This document shows, piece by piece, positions 1-8,012 of a stretch of DNA of 48,746 nucleotides. This DNA is from Lachnospiraceae bacterium (GTDB lineage: Bacteria; Bacillota; Clostridia; Lachnospirales; Lachnospiraceae): NCBI GenBank assembly GCA_009911035.1, contig QXWO01000047.1, positions 1 through 48,746 on the forward strand, read 5' to 3'. Positions within the stretch are counted from its first letter, which is position 1. The number at the start of each line of letters is the position of its first letter. A model generated the notes under the pieces. It searched no databases, was not told the DNA's origin, and worked only from the letters and a program-made list of their open reading frames with translations. The position numbers and the translations under genes are program-made.

Positions 1-849
1 ACCATTGGCGACATGCTGAAAAAAGAGGTTTATCTTGGAAAGACTGTCTGGAGGAAAACAAGGCAGGCGGAAGTCGGATCGAAGCGTCAGGTTAAAAATG
101 ACAGGTCTGAATGGATCATTATTGAGGGGACACATGAACCCCTTGTGACGCAGGAACTGTTTGATACAGCAAATGCAAAGGCGTTCACGCATGAGAAGAA
201 AATTGTCCCGGCAGGGCGGAAGCCACAGCCAATCCTTTTCTGCCCGCATTGTGGGAGGCGTCTTACGCTGACCAGCTGGGGAAATGCCTACCGGTGCGGG
301 GAGGCGGCAACTTCCGGCATTGCGGAATGCAGGACGGTCCATGTGGACAGGGAATGGCTGGAGAATGCTGTATTGTCCTGTACCCGCACGATGGCGGGCA
401 TGGTGTCGGCAGAGGTGTCCAGAAAGAAAAAGGAATGGGAAAAGACAGCGGCTGTTGAGGAAGAAATAAGGAAGCTGGAAGCGGAGGGAAAGAGACTTTC
501 ATCAAGAAAACTCAGGCTGTATGAAGATTACCGTTCCGGAAAGTTCTCAAAGGAACAGTACCGCAGGGAATATGAAAGTACAGCCAGCCGGATTTTGGAA
601 ATAGAAAAAAGGATACCGGAGCTTAAGGACGAGGTAATACAGACCAGGGAACAGATGCTGCATATGAAAGAACGGGAGGCAGAACTGGAAGGGCTGGCAT
701 CGCTTGAAACTTTCGATAAGGGAAGACTGGCTGCAGTGATTGACAGGGTGCTGGTTTACAGCGAAGAACGGATAGAAATAGTCTGGAAGATGGATGACTG
801 GTTCTTTCCCGAAGCAGTGAGGGAGAAAGAAGTGGTTACGCTGCAATAA
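1..849 (+). CDS. Large serine recombinase, C-terminal part (cut by window edge)
   Basis: The frame is open from base 1 (T-I-G-D before the first Met at 13), so the start lies outside the window; 282 residues remain. What is left is the C-terminal half of a large serine integrase: the end of the recombinase domain (YLGKTVWRK, then the typical IIIEGTHEPLVTQELFD), a zinc ribbon (CPHCGRR...YRCG...C), a long coiled coil around residues 140-225, and the usual closing segment (DRVLVYSEERIEIVW). The catalytic N-terminal domain is not visible. It faces the opposite way from nearly all genes in the window and ends about 95 bases before a broken tyrosine integrase. It is therefore probably the terminal recombinase gene of a different element lying to the left. 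Family assignment is firm; the element is unknown. Confidence 0.88.
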   Translation, partial: TIGDMLKKEVYLGKTVWRKTRQAEVGSKRQVKNDRSEWIIIEGTHEPLVTQELFDTANAKAFTHEKKIVPAGRKPQPILFCPHCGRRLTLTSWGNAYRCGEAATSGIAECRTVHVDREWLENAVLSCTRTMAGMVSAEVSRKKKEWEKTAAVEEEIRKLEAEGKRLSSRKLRLYEDYRSGKFSKEQYRREYESTASRILEIEKRIPELKDEVIQTREQMLHMKEREAELEGLASLETFDKGRLAAVIDRVLVYSEERIEIVWKMDDWFFPEAVREKEVVTLQ

Positions 850-943
850 AGTAATGTAGGAAATAATGTGGGAAAGGCATCATGGAGATGGTTCTGTGGT
901 GTCTTTTCTATTAAAAAAATAAATTAATTTTTTTAGATATTGC

Positions 944-1260
944 TTGACAAAAGCAGAACTTCTTGCACTCACTTATAATGATATTGATTTTGGAAATCGA
1001 ACTATTAGTATTTCAAAATCATATCAGAGGCTGAGTGGTAAAGATATAATTACTCCGCCTAAAACACCCAAAAGCAATCGAATTATCAATATTCCACGTT
1101 TTTTAGTCGAAGAACTGTACGAATATACAAGTAAGCTGTATGGAGTGATGGCAGAAGAAAGACTTTTTCATTGTACAAAAAGTTATGTGACAAGTGAAAT
1201 GATGCGTGGCGTTAAGGAAACGGGAGTAAAAAAAATACGCTTGCATGATTTAAGGCACCC
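944..1260 (+). pseudogene. Tyrosine integrase fragment (Tn916-Int type), broken at both ends
   Basis: About 105 codons match the catalytic domain of Tn916/phage-type tyrosine recombinases: KAELLALTYNDIDF near the first catalytic Arg region, then TPKSNR.I.IP, and finally IRLHDLRH, the His-x-x-Arg motif. Homology stops right after HDLRH, where SHAS would normally follow; the frame runs on through unrelated sequence (PYVKPTTKKF) to 1324. On the left, similarity begins only at the TTGACAAAAGC around 944, where a Gly-Met codon pair would be expected, and there is no ribosome-binding site. The N-terminal domains, first catalytic Arg and active-site Tyr are missing, so the piece cannot be active. 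Both ends coincide with foreign sequence, consistent with insertion of two different elements into one integrase gene. Confidence 0.8.
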
Positions 1261-1310
1261 GTATGTCAAGCCCACGACAAAAAAATTTACAACTTTTTTT
1301 GAGGATTTCC

Positions 1311-1330
1311 GGGCAGCCGCATAGCTGCCC
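1311..1330. repeat. Inverted repeat near ICE left end
   Basis: GGGCAGC and GCTGCCC form a perfect 7-bp stem with a 6-base loop, 28 bases beyond the stop of the last recombinase gene. No T-run follows on the minus strand, so it is not a classic terminator. It could be an end-proximal recombinase site or a weak terminator. Confidence 0.4.
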
Positions 1331-1357
1331 GTAGCTACTTAATACGGTATTCATGGC

Positions 1358-2902
1358 TCACGCCTCCTTTCCTGGTTCGCTTATTCCTAAGAAATCCTGT
1401 GTCACATATTCAATCTCGATCCGGTCTCCCGGAAAGATATAGACCTTACTGATAAGCCTGTCAATCAGGGCTTGCGTCAGTGTGTCGGCGCTGCCTACTT
1501 CCTGAACGATCTCACGCTGTTTCAGCTTTGCTTCATAATCGCTCTGTATCTGCTTGGTCTGTGTGGTAATGGCGGCATGGACATTCCTTGCCTGCACCAG
1601 TTCCGCATCATATACCGCCTTGCGCTCCTGGTAGGTTTCCAGGTCAATCTCTCCAAGTGCATATTGTTCATAAAGCTGCCGTTTGCTGTCTTGGATAGAG
1701 CGCAGCTTTTCTTCGTGCTCGGCCTGCTGGACCGTCTGCAAATTCAGCTTATCCTTGCTGCTGTCAATCCCCAGCGCCGGACACATCTGTGCCCGGATTG
1801 TTTCAAGGACCGCCTGCTCCAGATCAGCCATTTTCACCCTTACCCCATGGCAGGGAAGGGTTTCTGCCACTTCGGAGTGACGGCAGTAAAACCACGTTCC
1901 ATTTCTAAGTGACATAGCATGGTCGCAGCAGCCGCAGAATACTTTCCCACGGAGAAGGTAGTCGCGCCGTTTTTTATTCGGAAGGGAGAAACGCCTGATC
2001 GAAGCGTTGGCTTTCTCAAACAGCTCCATGCTTACGATTGCCGGGTGGTGGTCCGGTATTTTGAACCATTCGCTTTCATCCTTTAGCTTCATGCGGCGGC
2101 TGCCGATTTCCTGTACCTTACGCTTGCCGATCACATATGTGCCGATATACCGCTGGTCCTCCAGCATCCGCAGGACCGCCCCGCTGCTCCAGACGCCGTG
2201 TGTCCTGGACACATTATAATGGTCTTTCCCTTTATCCCTCCGGTATTCCCCAGGGGTGGGGATATTCATGGCATACAGTTTCCGCGTGATCCCGGCGGCC
2301 GTATTGCCGTCAGCCGCCCATTCAAATATCTGCCGTACAATCCCTGCAACGTCCTCGTCCGGCTCCATGCGCCCGTCTGCGCTCTTGCGGTAGCCATAGG
2401 GACAGATAACGCTCTGGTACTCGCCCCGGCGCATCTTTGCATATTTGGCGCTTTTCGTTTTCATGGACATATCCCGGCTGTAACATTCGCTGATAAGATA
2501 CTTAAAGGCAACGTCAATCCCTCCGGTATCTCCTTTGAAATTGGCGGTATCAAAATCGTCACTGACGGAGATAAACCGGGTATGGTAGAGCGGAAATACC
2601 CGCTCTATGAAATAGCCGGTTTCAATGCTGTTGCGCCCAAACCGGGAGAGGTCTTTTACGATGATACAGTCGATCTTCCCGGCCTGGACCATCGTCAAAA
2701 GCTCCTGTACCGCAGGGCGCTCAAAATTCGTACCCGTATGGCCGTTATCAACAAATTCCAGCACTTCGCCGTTATCCCATTCCGGCAGCGACATGGCCTT
2801 TTCCCGGAGGATCAGCTTTTGGTTGGGAATACTCAAACTCTCGGTCTTAAAGTCCTCCACGGACAGACGGATATAAAGGGCGATCACATATTTTTTGTGC
2901 AT
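1358..2902 (-). CDS. Large serine recombinase (third of three)
   Basis: A 514-residue serine recombinase. The N-terminal resolvase domain has the catalytic serine in ALYIRLSVED (residues 8-17), GHTGTNFERPA, and VKDLSRFGRNSIETGYF. The recombinase domain includes PYGYRKS and YIGTYVIGKRKV. A zinc ribbon (FCGCCDHAM...FYCRH...CHG) follows near residue 320, then a coiled coil around 390-460 and the C-terminal VYIFPGDRIEIEY. All catalytic features are kept and the length is normal. The ATG follows GGGAAAGGCGGTGG and overlaps the end of the previous gene by 19 bases, so it is translated as part of an operon. It should cut and rejoin DNA at att sites; which of the three proteins does what cannot be told from sequence. 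Confidence 0.93.
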   Translation of the reverse strand: MHKKYVIALYIRLSVEDFKTESLSIPNQKLILREKAMSLPEWDNGEVLEFVDNGHTGTNFERPAVQELLTMVQAGKIDCIIVKDLSRFGRNSIETGYFIERVFPLYHTRFISVSDDFDTANFKGDTGGIDVAFKYLISECYSRDMSMKTKSAKYAKMRRGEYQSVICPYGYRKSADGRMEPDEDVAGIVRQIFEWAADGNTAAGITRKLYAMNIPTPGEYRRDKGKDHYNVSRTHGVWSSGAVLRMLEDQRYIGTYVIGKRKVQEIGSRRMKLKDESEWFKIPDHHPAIVSMELFEKANASIRRFSLPNKKRRDYLLRGKVFCGCCDHAMSLRNGTWFYCRHSEVAETLPCHGVRVKMADLEQAVLETIRAQMCPALGIDSSKDKLNLQTVQQAEHEEKLRSIQDSKRQLYEQYALGEIDLETYQERKAVYDAELVQARNVHAAITTQTKQIQSDYEAKLKQREIVQEVGSADTLTQALIDRLISKVYIFPGDRIEIEYVTQDFLGISEPGKEA

Positions 2903-4536
2903 GGTTCCACCGCCTTTCCCTGGAATTCACTCTTGAAGCGGAAAGTTACATGGATATTCCGCTCATGGTCGATTTCGATCCGCTCAATCAGCCGGTCAAT
3001 CAGTTCTGCCGTAAGCGCATGGTCTTGTGTCAGCGATTTCGCATCCTTTTCCATTGCCCGGTAGCGCACAAGCCGGCTGTCCAGGGCGTCCATATCTTTT
3101 TCAAGCGCCTCAATCTCGCCGGACAGTGTACGGATGGATTCCTCATAATCCGCTTTCAGCTCAAAGTATTCCTCGTTTGTTAAGATACCCTGGACGAAGT
3201 TCTCATACAGTCCGCGGATCAGCCGGCGTTTCTTTTCGGTTTCCTGCCGCCTGGCCGACATCTGGGTTTTCAGCCTGTCTTTGTCCTTTTTCTGTTTTGC
3301 CTCCAGCTGAAAGAGGGGGAGGGACATTCCCAGGGCAACAGACAGCTCTTTTTCCAGAATAGCTGTGACCGTGGCGATAAGCTCCGTTTCCTGCATCATC
3401 ACGCCTTTACAGCTATCCTTTGCCACACGGCTGTTGGTGAGGCAGTGGAACCAGTATACGTCCGGCCCTTTCTTGCGCTCGGCGCGCTGCCGGTGGAGGC
3501 TCCTGCCGCAGTCGGCACAGAACACCTTCCCCTTGAAAATGTTTGGGGTGTAGGGCCGCTTTGGGACCGCCCGGCTTTCCTCACAGATTTGTTTCCGGTA
3601 TTCCTGCACCGCTGTAAAGAGCTCATAACTGATGATTGGTTCATGGGTGCGTCTTGCAATAATCAGGTTGTCCTCCCCGGCCTTAACCTGCTGATGGTCC
3701 ACGATCTTTGTCTTTCCCTGTACCAGATCGCCGGTGTAGACCTCGCTTTCCAGAATCTTCATTACGGTGCGTGTCTGCCATTTCCCGCTCCCGATCAGGC
3801 CAGGGCTGGTGATCTCTCCGGTGGATTTTTTGTAATGGCTGGGCGCTGTGATCCCCATTTCATTCAGGTTGCGGACGATACGGTTCAGCGCCACATGCCC
3901 ATGCGCCCACTCAAAAATCTGCCTCACAACAGGGGCGGTATCTTCATCGATCAGCAGTTTATGGCAGTTGTCCGGGTCTTTGCGGTAGCCGTAGGGCGCC
4001 CGTGCGCCGATATAATCGCCGTCTTTCATGGCCTGCCTTGCCTGGGCCTTGATCTTCCTGCCAATGTCCAATGCGTAAGCCTCGTTTATCATATTTTTCA
4101 GGGGAAGCATAATACCGCTGTGGAGGCTGCCGGGGTCTGCCGTGTCAAACTGGTCCGTGACCGCAATAAAACGGACATTGTGGGTATGGAAATACTGTTC
4201 GATATAATAACCGGTATCAATGGAATTCCGCCCCAACCGGGAGAGGTCCTTGACAATCACACAGTCAATATGGCCCGCCTCAATATCGGAAAGCATCTGT
4301 TGGAAACCGGGGCGGTGGAAGTTTGTACCTGTCGCTCCATTGTCGATATAGGTATCATAGACAACGAAATCCGGTTTGTCCGCAAGGAAATCATTCAGCA
4401 CCAGCTTTTGGTTTTCCACCGAACAGCCCCGCTTTTTATTATCCTCCACAGAAAGGCGGATATAGAGCGCCACATGCACATATAAGGACGGCGCCGGCAT
4501 GGGAGCCAACCTCTGTTTCCTGCTCTTTCTTGCCAT
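2884..4536 (-). CDS. Large serine recombinase (second of three)
   Basis: A 550-residue serine recombinase. VALYIRLSVEDN carries the catalytic serine, followed by GATGTNFHRPGF and VKDLSRLGRNSIDTGYY. The recombinase domain has APYGYRKDP, and VYTGDLVQGKTKIV precedes a zinc ribbon (FCADCGRSL...FHC...CKG) around residues 345-385. A coiled coil covers about 425-500. A short basic extension (MARKSRKQRLAPMPA) precedes the resolvase fold. The ATG lies directly after the TAA of the upstream gene (GGCTAAATGGC) and behind AAGGAAGGTGG. The protein is divergent from its two neighbours, so the trio is an old set of paralogues and not a recent duplication. Confidence 0.93.
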   Translation of the reverse strand: MARKSRKQRLAPMPAPSLYVHVALYIRLSVEDNKKRGCSVENQKLVLNDFLADKPDFVVYDTYIDNGATGTNFHRPGFQQMLSDIEAGHIDCVIVKDLSRLGRNSIDTGYYIEQYFHTHNVRFIAVTDQFDTADPGSLHSGIMLPLKNMINEAYALDIGRKIKAQARQAMKDGDYIGARAPYGYRKDPDNCHKLLIDEDTAPVVRQIFEWAHGHVALNRIVRNLNEMGITAPSHYKKSTGEITSPGLIGSGKWQTRTVMKILESEVYTGDLVQGKTKIVDHQQVKAGEDNLIIARRTHEPIISYELFTAVQEYRKQICEESRAVPKRPYTPNIFKGKVFCADCGRSLHRQRAERKKGPDVYWFHCLTNSRVAKDSCKGVMMQETELIATVTAILEKELSVALGMSLPLFQLEAKQKKDKDRLKTQMSARRQETEKKRRLIRGLYENFVQGILTNEEYFELKADYEESIRTLSGEIEALEKDMDALDSRLVRYRAMEKDAKSLTQDHALTAELIDRLIERIEIDHERNIHVTFRFKSEFQGKAVEPCTKNM

Positions 4537-6165
4537 TTAGCCCACCTTCCTTTCTTTGCCTTGTACGGCAATCTGTTCCGCCAGGGAAACCGCTTTCTGG
4601 TATTCATCCTGGTAATTAAATTCAATGTGCAGCTCGTCTTTCCCCATTACCCGTATGCTGCGGATAAGCTGCATGACCGCCCTCCGGTCAATTTCCTCCA
4701 TTGTGGAGAATTGCATAAAGTGGTTGATCCAGCGGTTCCGCTCGCTGCGGTTCTCCAGTACGTCCGTCAGCTTTTCGTTCCACTCGGCAACCGCTTTCTG
4801 CAGCAGTTCAATATCTGCATTGTATTTCCGCTTATAGGAGAGGAATTCTTCTTTGGTGAGAATCCCGCTCACCAGGTTTTCATAGAGTTTTGCCTTGAAA
4901 CCCTCAACCTGCGCCATACGTTTCTCATTTGCTTTGATCTGCCCGGCGTATTCCTGGGCCAGTTCCCGGTTGATCCGCTCCTGGCTGATACTGGACAGCA
5001 GCGCATCCAGGGAAGCCACATTTTCAATATGCCCTTTCAGGCTGCCCTGCACGCACTCGATCAGGTCGGACTCTTTCAACATGACAGAAGATTTACACCC
5101 GTTCTTTTTGCCGGTAGGACAATAGTAGTAGTGGTATTCCTTATCCTTATAGCGGTTGGTCTTGCGCGTCATACGGCAGCCGCAGCAGCCGCAGATCAAA
5201 ATGCCGGAGAACAGGTAGACTTTATCCGATTTTGGAGATGTCCGGGTATCAATCCTGCGGAGGTGCTGCACTAGGTCAAAATCATGTTTCTGGATGATCG
5301 CCTCATGGGTACCCTCTACACGGACCCATTCAGAGGAAGGTCTGTCCTCACGTTCTTTCAGCTTGAAGTGGGGCGTGGTCTGTTTTCCCTGTACCAGCGT
5401 TCCGGTATAGGTTTCATCCTGCAAAATGCGGATGATCGTTGTGGCAGACCATTTACAATCTTTACGGTCCGTATAGCCGCCTTTGGCGTGGGGCATCCCA
5501 TTGTTGCGCTTATAAGCCAGCGGTGAGAGAATGCCCATGCGGTTCAGTTCGTCCGCAATATGGGAAGCGCTGAACCCCTCCAGCCGCTTTCTGAAAATAT
5601 CCCGCACCACGTTAGCGGCGTATTCGTCAATTTCCAGGCTCTTGTGCTTATCACCGGCTTTTATATATCCGTAGATGGGAAACGCACCCACAAAATCACC
5701 GCTGCGCCGTTTCACATCCAGGGCGCTCCGGGTCTTAACGGAAATGTCCCGGCTGTATGCCTCGTTCATAATGTTTTTTACCGAAACCGTGAGATCGTCG
5801 GCAGCGTCATTCTCTGTGTCCACGTTATCATTGATGGCGATAAAGCGGACGCCGTAGGCGGGAAATACCCGGCGCATATAGCGTCCGGTCTCTATGTACT
5901 CACGCCCCAGGCGGGAGAGGTCCTTGACGATCACACAGTTGGCCTCACCCTGCTCGATCATCCGCATCATTTCCTGGAATGCCGGGCGGTCAAAGAGAAC
6001 CCCGCTGTAACCGTCGTCAATCTTTTCCGCCACGACTTCAATCTCCGGGTGCCGGGCAATGTAATCATCGATCAGCCGCCGCTGGTTGGCGACGCTGTCG
6101 CTTTCCACCGTCTTATCATCGGTATAAGAAAGACGGATGTACTTAATGGCTTTGTAAACCTGCAT
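4537..6165 (-). CDS. Large serine recombinase (first of three)
   Basis: The start at 6165 (MQVYKAIKYIRLSYTDD) is preferred over an in-frame Met at 6246 because AAAGGAGTG lies 9 bases upstream of it; this gives 542 residues. The resolvase domain shows YIRLSY with the catalytic serine, GYSGVLFDRPAF and VKDLSRLGREYIETGRYM. The recombinase domain holds FPIYGYIKAGDK and TYTGTLVQGKQT. The zinc ribbon is CGCCGCRMTRK...YYYCPTGKKNGC, followed by a long coiled coil and the C-terminal beta segment SIRVMGKDELHIEF. It is first in a tight three-gene operon (no spacer, then a 19-base overlap). The clustering argues that the three proteins are expressed together for excision and integration of the ICE. Confidence 0.93.
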   Translation of the reverse strand: MQVYKAIKYIRLSYTDDKTVESDSVANQRRLIDDYIARHPEIEVVAEKIDDGYSGVLFDRPAFQEMMRMIEQGEANCVIVKDLSRLGREYIETGRYMRRVFPAYGVRFIAINDNVDTENDAADDLTVSVKNIMNEAYSRDISVKTRSALDVKRRSGDFVGAFPIYGYIKAGDKHKSLEIDEYAANVVRDIFRKRLEGFSASHIADELNRMGILSPLAYKRNNGMPHAKGGYTDRKDCKWSATTIIRILQDETYTGTLVQGKQTTPHFKLKEREDRPSSEWVRVEGTHEAIIQKHDFDLVQHLRRIDTRTSPKSDKVYLFSGILICGCCGCRMTRKTNRYKDKEYHYYYCPTGKKNGCKSSVMLKESDLIECVQGSLKGHIENVASLDALLSSISQERINRELAQEYAGQIKANEKRMAQVEGFKAKLYENLVSGILTKEEFLSYKRKYNADIELLQKAVAEWNEKLTDVLENRSERNRWINHFMQFSTMEEIDRRAVMQLIRSIRVMGKDELHIEFNYQDEYQKAVSLAEQIAVQGKERKVG

Positions 6166-6303
6166 AAAAAAACACTCCTTTCGTTGCGCAGAAAAATCCC
6201 CGCAATCCAAGAAGTGTGGCTGTGCCGTATTCAATTCCTTTTCCAATTTCTATTGTACCACGACCCTGCGGGAAAGTCAGCCCTTTTCCTAAAATAATCC
6301 GGC

Positions 6304-6519
6304 TCACCGTAAGATTCCCTTGATACATTCTTCCAGGGTGGCGCCGCCTGCGGCAAAGCTGGCCTGTACGGTGAACCGCCCGCATTTGAAGCGGTAAGGG
6401 TCTTTGATCTGCCGTACAAATTCGGCGATCCGTTCCTCACGGGAAAGCTCCTTATCAACGGCAACCTCCCGGATGTCCACCAGTGCGCCGGTTCTGCCGG
6501 CAACAACCGTATTTTCCAT
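6304..6519 (-). CDS. DUF6870-like small protein
   Basis: A 71-residue protein starting MENTVVAGRTGALVDIREV; the ATG at 6519 follows GGAAGGAGTT, which beats the in-frame Met at 6561. The core RIAEFVRQIKDPYRFKCGRFTVQASFA...TLEECIKGIL matches what I recall of DUF6870, a short family common in Clostridia and usually found beside mobile-element recombinases. No catalytic residues are apparent. It lies 138 bases upstream of the recombinase operon on the same strand, so it could be part of the same control unit. Its function is unknown. The family assignment is from memory of the motif and is not checked. Confidence 0.65.
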   Translation of the reverse strand: MENTVVAGRTGALVDIREVAVDKELSREERIAEFVRQIKDPYRFKCGRFTVQASFAAGGATLEECIKGILR

Positions 6520-6561
6520 AATACCAACTCCTTCCTGAAAATTTCTGGCTATCGAAACCAC

Positions 6562-7125
6562 ATGAATAAGTCGGGCCTGCGCTCATACACTCACAGACCC
6601 GGCCCATTGTATCTGATTTCGATCAGCTGCCGTATTTGCCACGCCCCCCGGCAGGCCCTGAACGAACAGGGCAGGGCTGTTACAGGCTGCGGATAGCGTT
6701 GCCGCATCATAGCCCCGCATACGCCGCCGCTTTGCCAGAGCAGGCGCACGCCGCAGGAACTCTCCCCAAGTCTTTAGGGAGCCGTGAGGAAGTACCATTA
6801 TGATCTGTGCCGTTGTCGCGTCCGGCCTGCCACAGCCGGTTTCGTGGGTTGCGTTTACCGCTCGGACAGCCTGGATTCATCACCTCCTTAGGCCGCCTGT
6901 CACCGCGCCGCCCCATCTGCCGCTCGGAACACAGAATGAAGTACCTGTAACAGCGTGTATTCGGTTGTCAAGGAGCAAGCGAGGGGCGTGGCAGTTATGA
7001 CAGTTTTTCAGTTGGGGCGGGCCGGAGCATATGCTGTACGGCCACACCCGCCAGGCTTGTCCCGCCGGATAAATATGTCCCTCTATTATTCATTTCATTT
7101 TTGAGGGTTATTTTCGGGGGCAGGA
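6562..7125. other. 564-bp stretch without a confident gene
   Basis: The region is GC-rich and codes for nothing I can recognise. It contains one short minus-strand frame behind a strong Shine-Dalgarno (6707-6880, listed separately). It also has an interrupted hairpin around 7014-7060 (GGGCGGGCCG...CGGCC...CCCGCC around a GCATATGC core). Its position between the sigma-like gene and the DUF6870 gene, both on the minus strand, suggests a long leader or a structured transcript. Confidence 0.35.
6707..6880 (-). CDS. Possible 57-residue small ORF or leader
   Basis: The ATG at 6880 is preceded directly by TAAGGAGGTG, a nearly perfect anti-16S match but with only 2 bases of spacing, which is short. 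The product begins MNPGCPSGKRNPRNRLW and is rich in Arg, Asn and Gly with three Cys. No family is recognised. The strong ribosome-binding site is the only positive evidence. It may be a genuine small gene, a leader peptide, or an accident in a structured RNA. Confidence 0.3.
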   Translation of the reverse strand: MNPGCPSGKRNPRNRLWQAGRDNGTDHNGTSSRLPKDLGRVPAACACSGKAAAYAGL

Positions 7126-7545
7126 TTAAATTTCTTCCAGAATTTTTTTCAGGCGTCGGAGCCCGCGCTGGATTCCTTCATGCACGGAGCTTACCGCCGA
7201 GTGTTCGCTTTTGGCAATTTCCGAAAGGCTCATGCCAAGCAGATAGTGCGAGCATATCCGGTTTCGCTGCTTTTCAGGCAACAGGGAAATAGCCCGGTAG
7301 AGCCTCGCATGTTCTTCCTCCTGGACCAAGACATCTTCCGGTGCCAGCATAATCACAAGGGCGTCCCGTTCAACATTCTTGTCATAGTCCAGAGAAAAAT
7401 ATGCCTTATGCCGATATGTACGCAGGAAATGGGCCGCCTCGCTTAATTTATATTCCCGGAGCAGGTCGGCCACCTCGTCCGGCACTTCAACAACAGTATC
7501 TTTCGTATAAAACGGGTAATAGTCCCGCAAGTTAATTTCTTTCAT
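7126..7545 (-). CDS. RNA polymerase sigma-70-like factor (short, ICE type)
   Basis: 139 residues from the ATG at 7545 (MKEINLRDYYPFYTKDT), 9 bases after GGAGG; Met codons further upstream lack a ribosome-binding site. The C-terminal half is a sigma region-4 helix-turn-helix: RLYRAISLLPEKQRNRICSHY, then LGMSLSEIAKSEHSAVSSVHEGIQRGLRRLKKIL, the last part reading DNA. Proteins of this size and form accompany Tn916- and Tn1549-like elements and resemble Tn916 Orf7. It probably controls ICE genes, perhaps the recombinases just downstream. A perfect 11-bp inverted repeat (7560-7570 and 7585-7595) lies immediately upstream of its ribosome-binding site and could gate translation or bind a regulator. 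Confidence 0.82.
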   Translation of the reverse strand: MKEINLRDYYPFYTKDTVVEVPDEVADLLREYKLSEAAHFLRTYRHKAYFSLDYDKNVERDALVIMLAPEDVLVQEEEHARLYRAISLLPEKQRNRICSHYLLGMSLSEIAKSEHSAVSSVHEGIQRGLRRLKKILEEI

Positions 7546-7559
7546 GGGTAATTCCTCCA

Positions 7560-7595
7560 ATTTCGATTTTTTTAGTTGATAGGCAAAATCGAAAT
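7560..7595 (-). promoter_or_regulatory. Inverted repeat directly upstream of sigma-factor ribosome-binding site
   Basis: ATTTCGATTTT (7560-7570) and AAAATCGAAAT (7585-7595) are perfect 11-bp arms separated by 14 bases. On the minus strand the hairpin ends right before TTGGAGG of the sigma-like gene. It is well placed for translational control or as an operator. Confidence 0.5.
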
Positions 7596-7677
7596 CAGAA
7601 GGTGGAGAGCGACACCCCGGACTATCACCTGCAACAGAGGCAGCAGGAAAGTTTGTCTGTTTTGTAGATAAGAAAAG

Positions 7678-7709
7678 AGCGCGTACCCGTTTTGTTACAG
7701 GCGCGCGCT
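7678..7709 (-). terminator. Probable hairpin terminator
   Basis: AGCGCG and CGCGCT arms with partial inner pairing are followed on the minus strand by CTTTTCTT. It is weaker than the next hairpin upstream at 7762-7794. Confidence 0.35.
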
Positions 7710-7761
7710 TAATGGAACATTTTGCTGATTGCTGGGAGAAAAAATAAAAATATGTCGATAC

Positions 7762-7794
7762 AAAAAGTGCCGCAGCTTTTTGAACTGCGGCACT
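7762..7794 (-). terminator. Rho-independent terminator (minus strand)
   Basis: A perfect 10-bp stem AGTGCCGCAG/CTGCGGCACT with a 9-base loop is followed on the minus strand by TTTTT. It probably ends the transcript of the double-receiver and winged-helix genes (8013-9345). Confidence 0.75.
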
Positions 7795-7862
7795 AAAATA
7801 TATTTGGCTATTTTTTTGTCGTTTCCTGTGAAAATATAGGACTTTTCTAATGTGCATGTCTG

Positions 7863-7939
7863 CCCCCATATCTGGGGGAGTATAAATGGATTTGTCACTA
7901 TACTTTGATATATCCCCCAACCTGTTACATGGGGGATAT
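7863..7939. promoter_or_regulatory. Two G/C-run inverted repeats downstream of winged-helix gene
   Basis: CCCCC-6 bases-GGGGG at 7863-7878 and ATATCCCCC-12 bases-GGGGGATAT at 7910-7939 stand close together in otherwise AT-rich DNA. They look like paired protein-binding sites. No T-run follows. Confidence 0.4.
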
Positions 7940-8012
7940 TATACAGGGGCATATTCGCTTTTTATCGCCAGCCTTTCCCGGTAATGTCCTAAAAATGCCC
8001 TAAATTTATCTG

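Noticed and set aside
2198-3064. Long plus-strand open frame opposite the recombinase genes
   Set aside because: It is the shadow of strongly supported recombinase genes on the other strand; it has no ribosome-binding site or recognisable domain, and similar shadows occur over all GC-rich genes here.
7695-7952. Small minus-strand frame between sigma-like and winged-helix genes
   Set aside because: It reads through a clear terminator hairpin and G/C inverted repeats, with no ribosome-binding site.
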